64,000 nt of DNA from contig NZ_FMCW01000008.1 in assembly GCF_900091595.1 (NCBI RefSeq), positions 1 to 64,000 of the forward strand. The letters run 5' to 3'. The DNA is from Micromonospora haikouensis. GTDB lineage: Bacteria; Actinomycetota; Actinomycetes; Mycobacteriales; Micromonosporaceae. The first letter of the stretch is position 1. Every line of letters begins with the position of its first letter. Positions 52,802 through 60,804 of this stretch are shown here, one piece after another. A program made the position numbers and the translations under genes. The notes beneath the pieces are model-generated. The model had not been told where the DNA came from. It searched no databases and saw nothing but the letters and a program-made list of their open reading frames with translations.

Positions 52802-53794
52802 CTACGAGCCGGTCGGCGGGCCGGCGGTGGCTCGACCGGGGCCGAACTCGCAGAGGACGACGGAGGCGTCGTCGGTGGCCTTGTGCCGGCGCAGCCGGTC
52901 CGGCCGGTCGCGCTCGGCGGCGCGGACCCGGTCGAGGAGCGCGCCGGGTCCCTCGGCGGCGACCAGGTCGAGCAGGCCGGCCCAGTCGAGGAGCCCGAAC
53001 TGCTCGACGGCGCAGGAGGCACCGTCGGTGAGCAGGGCCGCCCGGCGCAGGCTCCCCGGGCCGCGCAGCGGCTCCGTGCCGGTGATCGCGTGGTACGCGG
53101 CGTCGGGGTCGGCGGCGGCGACCCAGTAGCCGTGCGTGCGGTTCATCCGCTCCCGCTGCAGCGTGACGGCCCGCCGGAACCGGGTGACCGGGTCGTCGCC
53201 AGCGCCTGCGGGCAGGGTGGACGCCGTGCGGCGCAGGTCGGCCACCGCGTGCTCCAGCCGGTCGTCGGTGACCGCGCGCACCCGGCCGCCGACGTCGAGC
53301 ACCAGCGGGCTGTCGCAGAGCACGAGCCAGTCCGCCTCCCCGCCGCTCTCCCGCAGCAGGCAGACGGTCGACGAGGGGGTGCCGGGATGGTCGAGGTCGC
53401 AGTCGGTGCCGTGGTCGGCCCGTACCGCGAGGATCGCCGCGGCGAGGGTGCTCGCCAGGGTGGCGGCGGGCCGGGCGGCGGCGGCCAGGCCGATCCGGGC
53501 GGCGAGGTGCCGGACGTACCAGGCGGGGCCGTGGACGCAGCCGGTGTCGAAGCCCTCGGGCACGGTCGCGCCGTCCAGCACGCCGACCAGCGGGCCGAAG
53601 CGGAAGACCAGGTCCTCGTTGACGGCCCGGCCGGGTGCCGGCGCGGACGCCGACCGGACCCGCATCGTCGGCCCGGCCGACCCGGCGCGGGTGCCCGGCG
53701 CGGCCGCCGCCTCCGCCGGGGTCGTCCGCCCGGCCGTCGCGGTCCGCCCGGGCCGGGCGTCCCCGGCCGGTACGCCCCGGTGCGCTGCCGCCAT
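52802..53794 (-). CDS. PP2C-like protein phosphatase domain protein
   Basis: This 330-aa cytosolic protein has PP2C (PPM) features: VNEDLVFRFG with the NED metal region, LVGVLDGATVPEG (compare DGHGG/DGAS), LLTDGASCAVEQFG and DDASVVLCEFG, supplying the later Asp residues. The first 45 residues are low-complexity. It may dephosphorylate Ser/Thr proteins or act as an inactive sensor, since the canonical DGxxG is DGATV here. GGAGGGAG precedes ATG 53794. A kinase partner is not visible nearby. Confidence 0.75.
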   Translation of the reverse strand: MAAAHRGVPAGDARPGRTATAGRTTPAEAAAAPGTRAGSAGPTMRVRSASAPAPGRAVNEDLVFRFGPLVGVLDGATVPEGFDTGCVHGPAWYVRHLAARIGLAAAARPAATLASTLAAAILAVRADHGTDCDLDHPGTPSSTVCLLRESGGEADWLVLCDSPLVLDVGGRVRAVTDDRLEHAVADLRRTASTLPAGAGDDPVTRFRRAVTLQRERMNRTHGYWVAAADPDAAYHAITGTEPLRGPGSLRRAALLTDGASCAVEQFGLLDWAGLLDLVAAEGPGALLDRVRAAERDRPDRLRRHKATDDASVVLCEFGPGRATAGPPTGS

Positions 53795-53860
53795 CCGCCG
53801 CTCCCTCCGCCGGCTCGATTGTGCCGGGGATCGGGCGGCCAGGTGGCCGGGTTCGCGTGG

Positions 53861-54340
53861 TCAGCGCCGCCGGTTGCGGGCCCGGGACGAGCGCAACCGG
53901 CGCAGCCGGCCGACGAGGACCGGCTCGGCGGCCAGCGCGGCCGGATTGTCCAGCAGCCCGTTGAGCAGTTGGTAGTAGCGCGTCGCGGAGAGGCCGAAGG
54001 TGTCCCGGATCGACTGCTCCTTGGCCCCCGCGTGCCGCCACCACTGCTGCTCGAAGGCGAGGATGCGCAGTTCCCGCTCGGTGAGGCCGGGGGCGGCGGC
54101 GACCGGCTCGGCCGGGTCCGCTCCGGGCTCGGGCGCTCCCGGCTCGGGCTCGGGGGTGCCGGGCTCCGGCTCGCCGGTCACGGGTTCGGCGCGGGTGGCC
54201 GGGGCGGGGGTCGCGGCGTCCGGCGCGGACCGGGGTGGGGGGACGGTGACGCCCTCCCGGGTGCCCGTCGCCTCCCGGCCGCCGGGTCGCGCCGGCTCGG
54301 GCCGGTCGGTGTCGGCCGGGGCGGCGTCGGCAGGCGGCAT
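53861..54340 (-). CDS. DUF3263 protein
   Basis: This 159-aa protein ends in a DUF3263 domain, LTERELRILAFEQQWWRHAG followed by AKEQSIRDTFGLSATRYYQLLN, a helix-turn-helix-like DNA-binding module of actinobacteria. It is preceded by about 85 Pro/Glu/Ala-rich residues with EPEPG-like repeats. A basic C-terminal tail RLRRLRSSRARNRRR supports nucleic-acid binding. It is probably a small regulator. ATG 54340 follows GAGGA. It lies 66 bp upstream of the PP2C-like gene on the same strand. Confidence 0.85.
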   Translation of the reverse strand: MPPADAAPADTDRPEPARPGGREATGTREGVTVPPPRSAPDAATPAPATRAEPVTGEPEPGTPEPEPGAPEPGADPAEPVAAAPGLTERELRILAFEQQWWRHAGAKEQSIRDTFGLSATRYYQLLNGLLDNPAALAAEPVLVGRLRRLRSSRARNRRR

Positions 54341-54467
54341 GGCGGTCCTCACGCGGGCGGGCGAAGGGCCGGCGGAGCCGCGCCGGCCGGGGGATCCCCA
54401 GCCTAACCAGGGCGGACCCGGACCGCATCGGACGTGCGGTGCGGTCCGGGCCACTCGGTGCCACTGC

Positions 54468-55490
54468 TCAGGCGACGTCCCGCCGGCGCATGGTGACCAG
54501 CGCCGACCCGAGGGCGAGCACCAGCACGACGGAGAACAGGATCGAGGCGTGCTGCCAGGTCAGGTCGAAGGTGGCCGGCTTGCACTCGCCGTAGTACGTG
54601 GCGTTGCAGGCGTTCCAGTCCTCCAGGGTGACCTTCTTCGTCATCCAGGCGAGCCCGTACGTCGGCAGCAGCCACGCCTCGACGAAGCGCGCCCCCGCCA
54701 TCGACATCACGATGCCCAGGCCGAACTGGCCGACCACGACGGCCCCGATCGCCCCGCCGAGGGCCATCGCGGTGTGCCGGCCCAGCGAGGCCAGCGCGAA
54801 CCCGATGGTCGCCGCGACCATGATCAGCACCAGCCCGCGCAGCCCGGTCAGCGCGAACGACTGCCACGCCCCGGAGGTCATCTTCTCGGTGGTGCCGCGC
54901 AGCGTGCCGACGATCCAGAACCCGGCGGTCCAGAGCGTCGCGGCAGCCAGGGTCACGGCGACGAGCCCGGTGAGCAGCGCCGCCAGCTTGGTCAGCAGCA
55001 CGGTGAGCCGCTGCGGCCGCCAGAGCAGCAGGTTCATCATCCCGCCGGAGCTCCACTCGGCGCCGACGAAGGACGCGCCGATCACGAACCCGAGCAGCGC
55101 CAGGATCGCGGTGAAGGTGACGATCATCTCCTCGAAGCTCGCCCGGAAGTCGAACGTCGACGGCAGGAACCACCGCGCCTCGATGCTCTCCGGCGGCGGC
55201 GGGGTGATCATCTCGCAGTCCGGCGGGAACCGGCCCTCCTGCTGCTGGTCCTGACCGGACGCCTTGGCCTGCTCGCAGGCCTTGCGCTCCTGCTCGGCCC
55301 AGCGCACCTGCTGCTGGTATTCCTGCTCGGCCTGCCGCTGGGCGGCGGCCTGCTGCTCGGGGCCGATCTTCTGGTTGGTGAAGAAGACCCCGACGAGGAC
55401 CGCCCCGAGCACCAGCAGGCCGAGCACCGTCGCCCAGCGGGCGAAGCGCCGCTTGCCCAGCCGGCGCAGCTCCGTGCGATAGAGGCTCAT
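54468..55490 (-). CDS. ABC-2 type transporter permease
   Basis: This 340-aa protein has an N-terminal helix (VLGLLVLGAVLVGVFF), an unusual coiled-coil-prone Gln-rich extracytoplasmic insertion of about 70 residues (QQAAAQRQAEQEYQQQV, with Cys), and then five hydrophobic segments with FVGAEWSSGGMMNLLLWRPQRL, the conserved ABC-2 loop. ATG 55490 overlaps the ATPase stop (ATGA). A GGGAGG lies upstream. The substrate is unknown, possibly a drug or peptide. Confidence 0.88.
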   Translation of the reverse strand: MSLYRTELRRLGKRRFARWATVLGLLVLGAVLVGVFFTNQKIGPEQQAAAQRQAEQEYQQQVRWAEQERKACEQAKASGQDQQQEGRFPPDCEMITPPPPESIEARWFLPSTFDFRASFEEMIVTFTAILALLGFVIGASFVGAEWSSGGMMNLLLWRPQRLTVLLTKLAALLTGLVAVTLAAATLWTAGFWIVGTLRGTTEKMTSGAWQSFALTGLRGLVLIMVAATIGFALASLGRHTAMALGGAIGAVVVGQFGLGIVMSMAGARFVEAWLLPTYGLAWMTKKVTLEDWNACNATYYGECKPATFDLTWQHASILFSVVLVLALGSALVTMRRRDVA

Positions 55491-56497
55491 GCGCCCCAAC
55501 CTCCCCCGACGGCGCCGGACTGGCCCGCGTCACCGACCCTCGTGGACTGGTCGACCTGGCGGTGCTGCCCCGGCACGGGTGCGGTCGAGGTCAACTCCAG
55601 GAAGACGCTCTCCAGGTCGACCGTGACGGGGGCCAACTCGCTGACGTACAGGCCCTGGCCGGCGAGGATCCGGCTCACCTGGGCCGGCTTCTCGACGCCG
55701 GCGAGCATCAGGTGGTCGGGGTGGGCGGTGACCGCCACGCCCGCCCGGCTGAGCGCGTCGGCAGCCGCCGGCAGGTCGGTGACCGCCTCCAGCCGGACCC
55801 GCACGGCCCCGCCGGAGTGCTCGGCGAGCACCTGGTCGACCGGGCCGAAGGCGACCCGCCGGCCGAGCGAGATGATGGTGACCGAGTCGCAGATGAGCTG
55901 GATCTCGCCGAGGATGTGGCTGGACAGCAGCACGGTCATCCCGGAGGCGGCCAGGTCCCGGGTCAGCGTGCGCATCTCCCGGATGCCGCCGGGGTCGAGG
56001 CCGTTGGCGGGCTCGTCGAGGATGAGCAGCTTCGGGTTCTTGAGCAGTGCCGAGGCGACCGCGAGGCGCTGCTTCATGCCGAGCGAGTACGTCTTGACCC
56101 GCTCGCCGGCCCGGTCGCGCAGGCCGACCAGCTCCAGCACCTCGTCGACCCGGATCTGCGGCACCTCGCCCGCCCCGGCCAGCAGCGACAGGGTGTCGCG
56201 GGCGGTGAAGTGCGGGAAGAACTGGGGGCTCTCGACGATCGCGCCGACCTGGCCGACGACGGCGGGCAGGGCGGCGGGCACCTCCTGCCCGAGGATCGCC
56301 ATCCGGCCGCCGTTGGGCCGGATGAGCCCGAGCAGCGTACGCAGCGTGGTGGTCTTGCCCGAGCCGTTCGGGCCGAGGAAGCCGTGCACCTGCCCCTGCT
56401 CGACCCGCATGTCGAAGCCGTCGAGGGCGTGTCGGACCCCCTGGCGGCGACTCTTGTATGTCTTGCGTAGACCTTCTATTTCCAGGACAGCTGACAA
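55487..56497 (-). CDS. ABC transporter ATP-binding protein
   Basis: This 336-aa ATPase has Walker A FLGPNGSGKTTTL, signature YSLGMKQRLAVASALL, Walker B LLILDEPANGLDP and a switch His in LLSSHIL. It drives the adjacent permease. The start is TTG 56497, which has a GGGGAGG site 8 nt upstream; the ATG 63 nt further upstream lies in the operator-like region. Two ATAC-N3-GTAT palindromes lie 40-80 bp upstream, probably the promoter-operator of this operon. Confidence 0.93.
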   Translation of the reverse strand: MSAVLEIEGLRKTYKSRRQGVRHALDGFDMRVEQGQVHGFLGPNGSGKTTTLRTLLGLIRPNGGRMAILGQEVPAALPAVVGQVGAIVESPQFFPHFTARDTLSLLAGAGEVPQIRVDEVLELVGLRDRAGERVKTYSLGMKQRLAVASALLKNPKLLILDEPANGLDPGGIREMRTLTRDLAASGMTVLLSSHILGEIQLICDSVTIISLGRRVAFGPVDQVLAEHSGGAVRVRLEAVTDLPAAADALSRAGVAVTAHPDHLMLAGVEKPAQVSRILAGQGLYVSELAPVTVDLESVFLELTSTAPVPGQHRQVDQSTRVGDAGQSGAVGGGWGA

Positions 56498-56535
56498 GCT
56501 GCGCCTCCCCCGATGAGTCGGTGACGACGCACACC

Positions 56536-56574
56536 ATACGCGGTATGCAGAGGGAAGCAATACCCGGTATGCAG
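56536..56574. promoter_or_regulatory. Twin palindromes ATAC-N3-GTAT upstream of the ABC operon
   Basis: ATACGCGGTATGCAG (56536-56550) and ATACCCGGTATGCAG (56560-56574) differ at one base. Each contains the palindrome ATAC-CGG/GCG-GTAT, and they repeat at 24-bp centre spacing, about two helical turns. They lie 38 bp upstream of the ATPase start on the minus strand and after the DeoR-family gene's stop. This is the expected place for a dimeric regulator's double operator. Confidence 0.6.
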
Positions 56575-56583
56575 TACGGCGCG

Positions 56584-57369
56584 TCAGGCGATGACGACGT
56601 GGACGCCCGCCGCGCGGAACGCCTCCACCAGCTCCGGGTTCGCGCCCGAGTCGGTGACCAGCGTCTCCACCCGCTCGACGGGGCAGATCCGGGCGAACGC
56701 GTGACCGCCCAGCTTGGACGAGTCCGCGATGATCACCACCCGCTTGGCGCGGGCCACCATCAGGTTGTTCATCGCCGCCTCGCCCTCGTGGTGGGCGGCG
56801 GCGCCGAGCTGCGGGTCGATCGCGTCCACGCCGAGCAGGGCGACGTCCAGGGTGACCTCGCGCAGCAGCGCCCCGCCCAGCGGGCCGACCAGCTCGAACG
56901 ACTTGGGCCGCACCACGCCGCCGGCGACCACCACCTTCATCCGGGAGCGCACCAGCAGCTCGTTGGCGATGTTGAGCGCGTTGGTGACGACGGTGAGCTG
57001 CGCGCCCTCGGCGCTGGTGTTCAGGTCGGGCCGGACGGCCAGCGCGCGGGCCACCTCCGTGCTGGTGGTGCCGCCGTTGAGGCCGACCACGGTGCCCGGG
57101 GTGACCAGCGCGGCGGCGGCGGCCCCGATCCGCTGCTTCTCCGCCGAGTGCTTGGCCGTCTTGTAGCGCAGCGGCAGGTCGTAGGAGACGCCGTTGGCGA
57201 CCGCGCCGCCCCGCGTCCGGGTGATCATCTGCTGCTGGGCGAGCTGGTCGAAGTCGCGCCGGATGGTGGCCTGGGAGACGTCCAGCCGCCCGGCGGCCTC
57301 CTCCACGCTCACCCGCCCGCTGTCAGTGAGCATCTCCAGCAGCGCGTTCCATCGGGCGTACCGGTCCAC
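56584..57369 (-). CDS. DeoR/GlpR-family transcriptional regulator
   Basis: This 261-aa protein has a DeoR helix-turn-helix (VSVEEAAGRLDVSQATIRRDFDQLAQQQ) at residues 20-50 and the DeoR C-terminal sugar-phosphate sensor domain (VVGLNGGTTSTEVARAL, ADSSKLG). It probably represses the divergent amino-sugar genes and responds to a sugar phosphate such as GlcN-6-P or GlcNAc-6-P. GTG 57369 follows GAGGTG. The 194-bp divergent region contains repeated TGCGCGAAA motifs. Confidence 0.93.
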   Translation of the reverse strand: MDRYARWNALLEMLTDSGRVSVEEAAGRLDVSQATIRRDFDQLAQQQMITRTRGGAVANGVSYDLPLRYKTAKHSAEKQRIGAAAAALVTPGTVVGLNGGTTSTEVARALAVRPDLNTSAEGAQLTVVTNALNIANELLVRSRMKVVVAGGVVRPKSFELVGPLGGALLREVTLDVALLGVDAIDPQLGAAAHHEGEAAMNNLMVARAKRVVIIADSSKLGGHAFARICPVERVETLVTDSGANPELVEAFRAAGVHVVIA

Positions 57370-57420
57370 TGCGGCACCTCCACTGACTGCACGAAGGGTG
57401 ATTGATTGCGTGCACAGTAG

Positions 57421-57540
57421 TGCGCGAAACTACCAAGGTGCAAAACTCCGCTCTGCGCGATCGGGTACCCGGTTGCCAGAGACGCGAGGTTTCGCGCAGA
57501 ATAACGCGCGAAAGGCGGCCGTATTGCGCCGTATTGCGCA
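57421..57540. promoter_or_regulatory. Repeated TTTCGCGCA-type motifs in the DeoR/amino-sugar divergent promoter
   Basis: TGCGCGAAAC (57421-57430) and its complement GTTTCGCGCA (57489-57498) form an exact 10-bp inverted pair separated by 58 bp. CGCGCGAAAG (57505-57514) is a third related motif, and GTATTGCGCC/GTATTGCGCA (57521-57540) is a direct repeat. DeoR regulators bind spaced repeats and can loop DNA, so these are candidate operators. The motif is inferred from this site alone. Confidence 0.55.
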
Positions 57541-57563
57541 CGACCTCCCAGCGAGGAGTTCTC

Positions 57564-58493
57564 ATGGCGTTCGTGCACGCGGAGATCGCGAGTCAACCCG
57601 ACTGTTGGCGGGAGGCAGCGCTGCTGGCCCCCACGGTCGCCGAGCACCTGCCGCGCCCTGGGGAGCGGGTCGCCGTCGTCGGTTGCGGCACGTCGTGGTT
57701 CATGGCGACGGCGTACGCCGGGCTGCGCGAGGCCGCCGGCCACGGCGAGACCGACGCGTTCCAGGCGTCCGAGTTCCCCACGGGCCGCCGCTACGACCGG
57801 CTGATCGCCGTCACCCGCTCCGGCACCACCACCGAGGTGCTGGAGCTGCTCGCCGCGCTGCGCGGCCAGCTCCCCACCACCGTCATCGTCGGCGACCCGG
57901 CCTCCCCCGCCGTGGACGTCGCCTCCGCCGTGGTCGCCATGCCGTTCGCCGACGAACGCTCCGTGGTGCAGACCCGCTTCGCCACCACCGCCCTGGCCCT
58001 GCTCCGCGCCCACCTCGGCGACAACCTGGCCGCGCTCTCCGCCGACGCCGAGGTCGCCGTCCGGGCCCCGCTGCCGATCGACCCGGCCCGCATCGAGCAG
58101 GTCACCTTCCTCGGCCGGGGCTGGACGATCGGGCTGGCCCAGGAGGCCGCGCTCAAGTGCCGCGAGGCGGCCACCTTCTGGGCCGAGGCGTACCCGGCCA
58201 TGGACTACCGGCACGGCCCGATCTCGGTGGCCGCGCCGGGCCGGCTGGTCTGGGCGTTCGGCGACATCCCCGAGGGGCTCGCCGAGGACGTCGCCGCCAC
58301 CGGGGCCGCCTTCGTGCACAGCCGCACCCACGGCTGCCGCGCCGTGCTCACGAGCTGGGCCGCCGGGCGTACGCCGGTCGACCCGATGGCCGACCTGATC
58401 CTCGCCCAGCGGTTCGCCGTCGCCCTGTCCACCAGCCGGGGCCTCGACCCCGACGCGCCCCGCCACCTGACCCGCTCCGTGGTCCTCGCGTGA
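57564..58493 (+). CDS. SIS-domain protein (glucosamine/galactosamine-6-phosphate deaminase-like)
   Basis: This 309-aa protein has the SIS fold used for sugar-phosphate isomerisation: VAVVGCGTSWFMATAYAG, VTRSGTTTEVLELL and FLGRGWTIGLAQEAALKCREAA. It aligns with AgaS/GlmS-isomerase-type proteins that deaminate and isomerise amino-sugar phosphates. CGAGGAG precedes ATG 57564. Its TGA overlaps the start of the ROK kinase (GTGA), giving coupled translation. Confidence 0.88.
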   Translation: MAFVHAEIASQPDCWREAALLAPTVAEHLPRPGERVAVVGCGTSWFMATAYAGLREAAGHGETDAFQASEFPTGRRYDRLIAVTRSGTTTEVLELLAALRGQLPTTVIVGDPASPAVDVASAVVAMPFADERSVVQTRFATTALALLRAHLGDNLAALSADAEVAVRAPLPIDPARIEQVTFLGRGWTIGLAQEAALKCREAATFWAEAYPAMDYRHGPISVAAPGRLVWAFGDIPEGLAEDVAATGAAFVHSRTHGCRAVLTSWAAGRTPVDPMADLILAQRFAVALSTSRGLDPDAPRHLTRSVVLA

Positions 58494-59479
58494 GCCCAGC
58501 CGACGCCGCCGGTCCCGCCGACGTCGTCGTCGCGCTGGACGTGGGCGGCACCGGCATGAAGTGCGCGCTGGTCCGCCCGGACGGCACCACCGTCCACACC
58601 GAGCGGCACCCCACCGACGCGGGCCGGGGCCCCGACGCGGTCGTCGAGACGATCCTCGACGTCGCCGAAGGGCTGGCCGGCAAGGCCCGCGCCGACGGGC
58701 TCGACCCCGTCGCGCTGGGCATCGCCGTGCCCGGCGTCGTCAACGAGGCCGCCGGGGTGGCGGTCTGGTCGGCGAACGTGGGCTTCCGGGACGTACCCCT
58801 GCGGGATTTGGCGGCGGCGCGGCTCGGGCTGCCCACGGCGCTCGGCCACGACGTGCGCGTCGGCGGCCTCGCCGAGGCCCGGCTCGGCGCGGGCCGGGGC
58901 ACCGGGCACGTGCTCTTCGTCGCGATCGGCACCGGCATCGCCGCCGCCCACGTCGTCGACGGCGTGGCCGCCACCGGCGCGCACGGCGCCGCCGGGGAGA
59001 TCGGCCACATCCTCGTCCGCCCCGGCGGCCCGCGCTGCGGCTGCGGGCGCGACGGCTGCCTGGAGGCCGTCGCCTCCGCCTCGGCGATCGCCCGCCGCTA
59101 CGCGGAGGCCACCGGCGCGGGCCCGACCGGCGCGGCGGGCGGCGGTGGGCTGACCGGCGGTGGGCTGGCCGGCACGCCCGCGAGCGCCGCCGACGTGGCC
59201 GACCGGGCCGCCGCCGGGGAGCCCGCCGCCGCCGGAGTGTGGGCGGAGGCGGTCGAGGCGCTGGCCGACGGGCTCGCCACCGGCCAGTCCCTGTACGACG
59301 TGGAGAGCATCGTGATCGGCGGCGGCCTCGCCCGGGCCGGTCCCCGCCTGTTCGACCCGCTGCGCGCCGCGCTGCACGAGCGGATGACGTTCCACCGCCG
59401 GCCGCGCCTGGTCGCGGCGGCCCTCGGCGACGAGGCCGGCTGCCTCGGCGCCGCCCTGCTGGCGCTCGACGCCCGCTGA
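58490..59479 (+). CDS. ROK-family sugar kinase (N-acetylglucosamine/-mannosamine kinase-like)
   Basis: This 329-aa ROK kinase has ATP loop ALDVGGTGMKCALV, AIPGVVNEAAG-like segments, GTGIAAAHVVDG, GEIGHILV and the zinc motif CGCGRDGCLE. The catalytic Asp is in LGHDVRVGG, where the preceding residue is His and not the usual Asn. Between residues 205 and 225 lies a Gly/Ala-rich insertion. It would phosphorylate GlcNAc or a related amino sugar at the 6-position. GTG 58490 overlaps the SIS stop by 4 bp. Confidence 0.88.
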   Translation: MSPADAAGPADVVVALDVGGTGMKCALVRPDGTTVHTERHPTDAGRGPDAVVETILDVAEGLAGKARADGLDPVALGIAVPGVVNEAAGVAVWSANVGFRDVPLRDLAAARLGLPTALGHDVRVGGLAEARLGAGRGTGHVLFVAIGTGIAAAHVVDGVAATGAHGAAGEIGHILVRPGGPRCGCGRDGCLEAVASASAIARRYAEATGAGPTGAAGGGGLTGGGLAGTPASAADVADRAAAGEPAAAGVWAEAVEALADGLATGQSLYDVESIVIGGGLARAGPRLFDPLRAALHERMTFHRRPRLVAAALGDEAGCLGAALLALDAR

Positions 59480-59514
59480 TCTGTACCGGCACGCCTCACA
59501 CATCTGGAGAAGCG

Positions 59515-60624
59515 ATGACCCTGCGGGCGAACGGCAAGGTGGTGACCCCGACCGGCGTGATCCGGCAGGGCTGCGTGGAACTCGACGGCGACCGGATCAC
59601 CGCCGTCGCCGAGTACCCGTCGGTGCGCGACGGGCACTGGATCGTCCCCGGCTTCGTGGACATGCACACCCACGGCGGCGGCGGGCACACGTTCACCACC
59701 GGCGACGCCGAATCCGCCCGCCAGGCGGCGGCCTTCCACCTGGGGCACGGCACCACCACCCTGCTGGCCAGCCTGGTCAGCTCGCCGTTCGAGCTGATGC
59801 GGGCGGCGACCGCCGCATACCGGCCGCTCGTCGAGGAGGGCACGCTGGCCGGCGTCCACTTCGAGGGGCCGTACCTGTCGGCGGCCCGGTGCGGCGCGCA
59901 GAACCCGCAGTTCCTCCGCGACCCGTCCGTCGCCGAGCTGACCGAGCTGATCGAGCTGGGCGGGGGCGCGGTGCGGATGGTCACCCTGGCCCCCGAGCGG
60001 GACGGGGCGCTGGAGGCGATCAAGCTGCTCACCGCCCACCGGGTGGTCGCCGCCGTCGGCCACACCGACGCGACGTACGACCAGACCAGGGCCGCCGTGG
60101 GTGCCGGCGCGAGCGTCGGCACCCACCTGTTCAACGGCATGCGCCCGGTGCACCACCGCGAGCCCGGCCCCGTCGTGGCCCTGCTGGACGCCCCGAACGT
60201 GGTCTGCGAGCTGGTCGCCGACGGGGTGCACCTGCACGACGGGATGCTCACCTTCGTCACCGCCACCGCCGGCCCCGAACGGGCCGCGCTGATCACCGAC
60301 GCGATGTCCGCCGCCGGCATGCCCGACGGCGAGTACGAGCTGGGCGGCCAGGCCGTCACCGTCACCGACGGGGTGGCCCGGCTGGCCGCCGACGGGGCGA
60401 TCGCCGGCAGCACCCTCACCATGGACGCGGCCCTGCGGCACGCCGTGCACGCGGGCGTGCCGATGGCGGACGCCTGCCGGATGGTGGCCACCACCCCGGC
60501 CCGCGCCATCGGCCTCGGCGACCGGGTCGGCGCGCTCCAGGTCGGCCTCCGCGCCGACCTCGTCGTCCTCGACGACGACCTGAACGTGGTCCGGGTGATG
60601 CGCAGCGGCTCCTGGGTGGAGTGA
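59515..60624 (+). CDS. nagA: N-acetylglucosamine-6-phosphate deacetylase
   Basis: This 369-aa amidohydrolase removes acetate from GlcNAc-6-P in the cytosol. Metal and substrate motifs are present: DMHTHGGGG, HFEGPYLS, VGHTDATYD, GTHLFNGMRPVHH, ADGVHLHDG and the catalytic Asp in ITDAMSAAG. The C-terminal strand LQVGLRADLVVLDDDL is typical. GGAGAAG precedes ATG 59515. It is the third gene of the SIS-ROK-NagA operon. Confidence 0.96.
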   Translation: MTLRANGKVVTPTGVIRQGCVELDGDRITAVAEYPSVRDGHWIVPGFVDMHTHGGGGHTFTTGDAESARQAAAFHLGHGTTTLLASLVSSPFELMRAATAAYRPLVEEGTLAGVHFEGPYLSAARCGAQNPQFLRDPSVAELTELIELGGGAVRMVTLAPERDGALEAIKLLTAHRVVAAVGHTDATYDQTRAAVGAGASVGTHLFNGMRPVHHREPGPVVALLDAPNVVCELVADGVHLHDGMLTFVTATAGPERAALITDAMSAAGMPDGEYELGGQAVTVTDGVARLAADGAIAGSTLTMDAALRHAVHAGVPMADACRMVATTPARAIGLGDRVGALQVGLRADLVVLDDDLNVVRVMRSGSWVE

Positions 60625-60670
60625 CGCTGGCGCGGCGGTGGCGCGGCCGACCCGACAGGCGCACCACGCG

Positions 60671-60763
60671 CGCTAGGGAGCTGAGTCGTCTACGACATCA
60701 CGCTCCCGACGACGCGCGCTTCCGACGGCCACCCGATCCATCCACGACATCAGCTCGCTAGCG
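60671..60763. terminator. Possible bidirectional terminator (long inverted repeat)
   Basis: CGCTAGGGAGCTG (60671-60683) and CAGCTCGCTAGCG (60751-60763) pair with one mismatch over 13 bp, enclosing 67 nt that include two related ACGACATCA motifs. It lies between the convergent nagA and DUF4032 genes. Confidence 0.4.
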
Positions 60764-60804
60764 TCGGCGGGAGGCATTGCCGGGCAGGGCGGCGGGCGGC
60801 CGGG

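Noticed and set aside
54468..56497. The ABC exporter as part of a lantibiotic or other peptide biosynthesis cluster
   Set aside because: There is no precursor peptide, modification enzyme or immunity gene nearby. Only the two exporter genes and unrelated neighbours are present.
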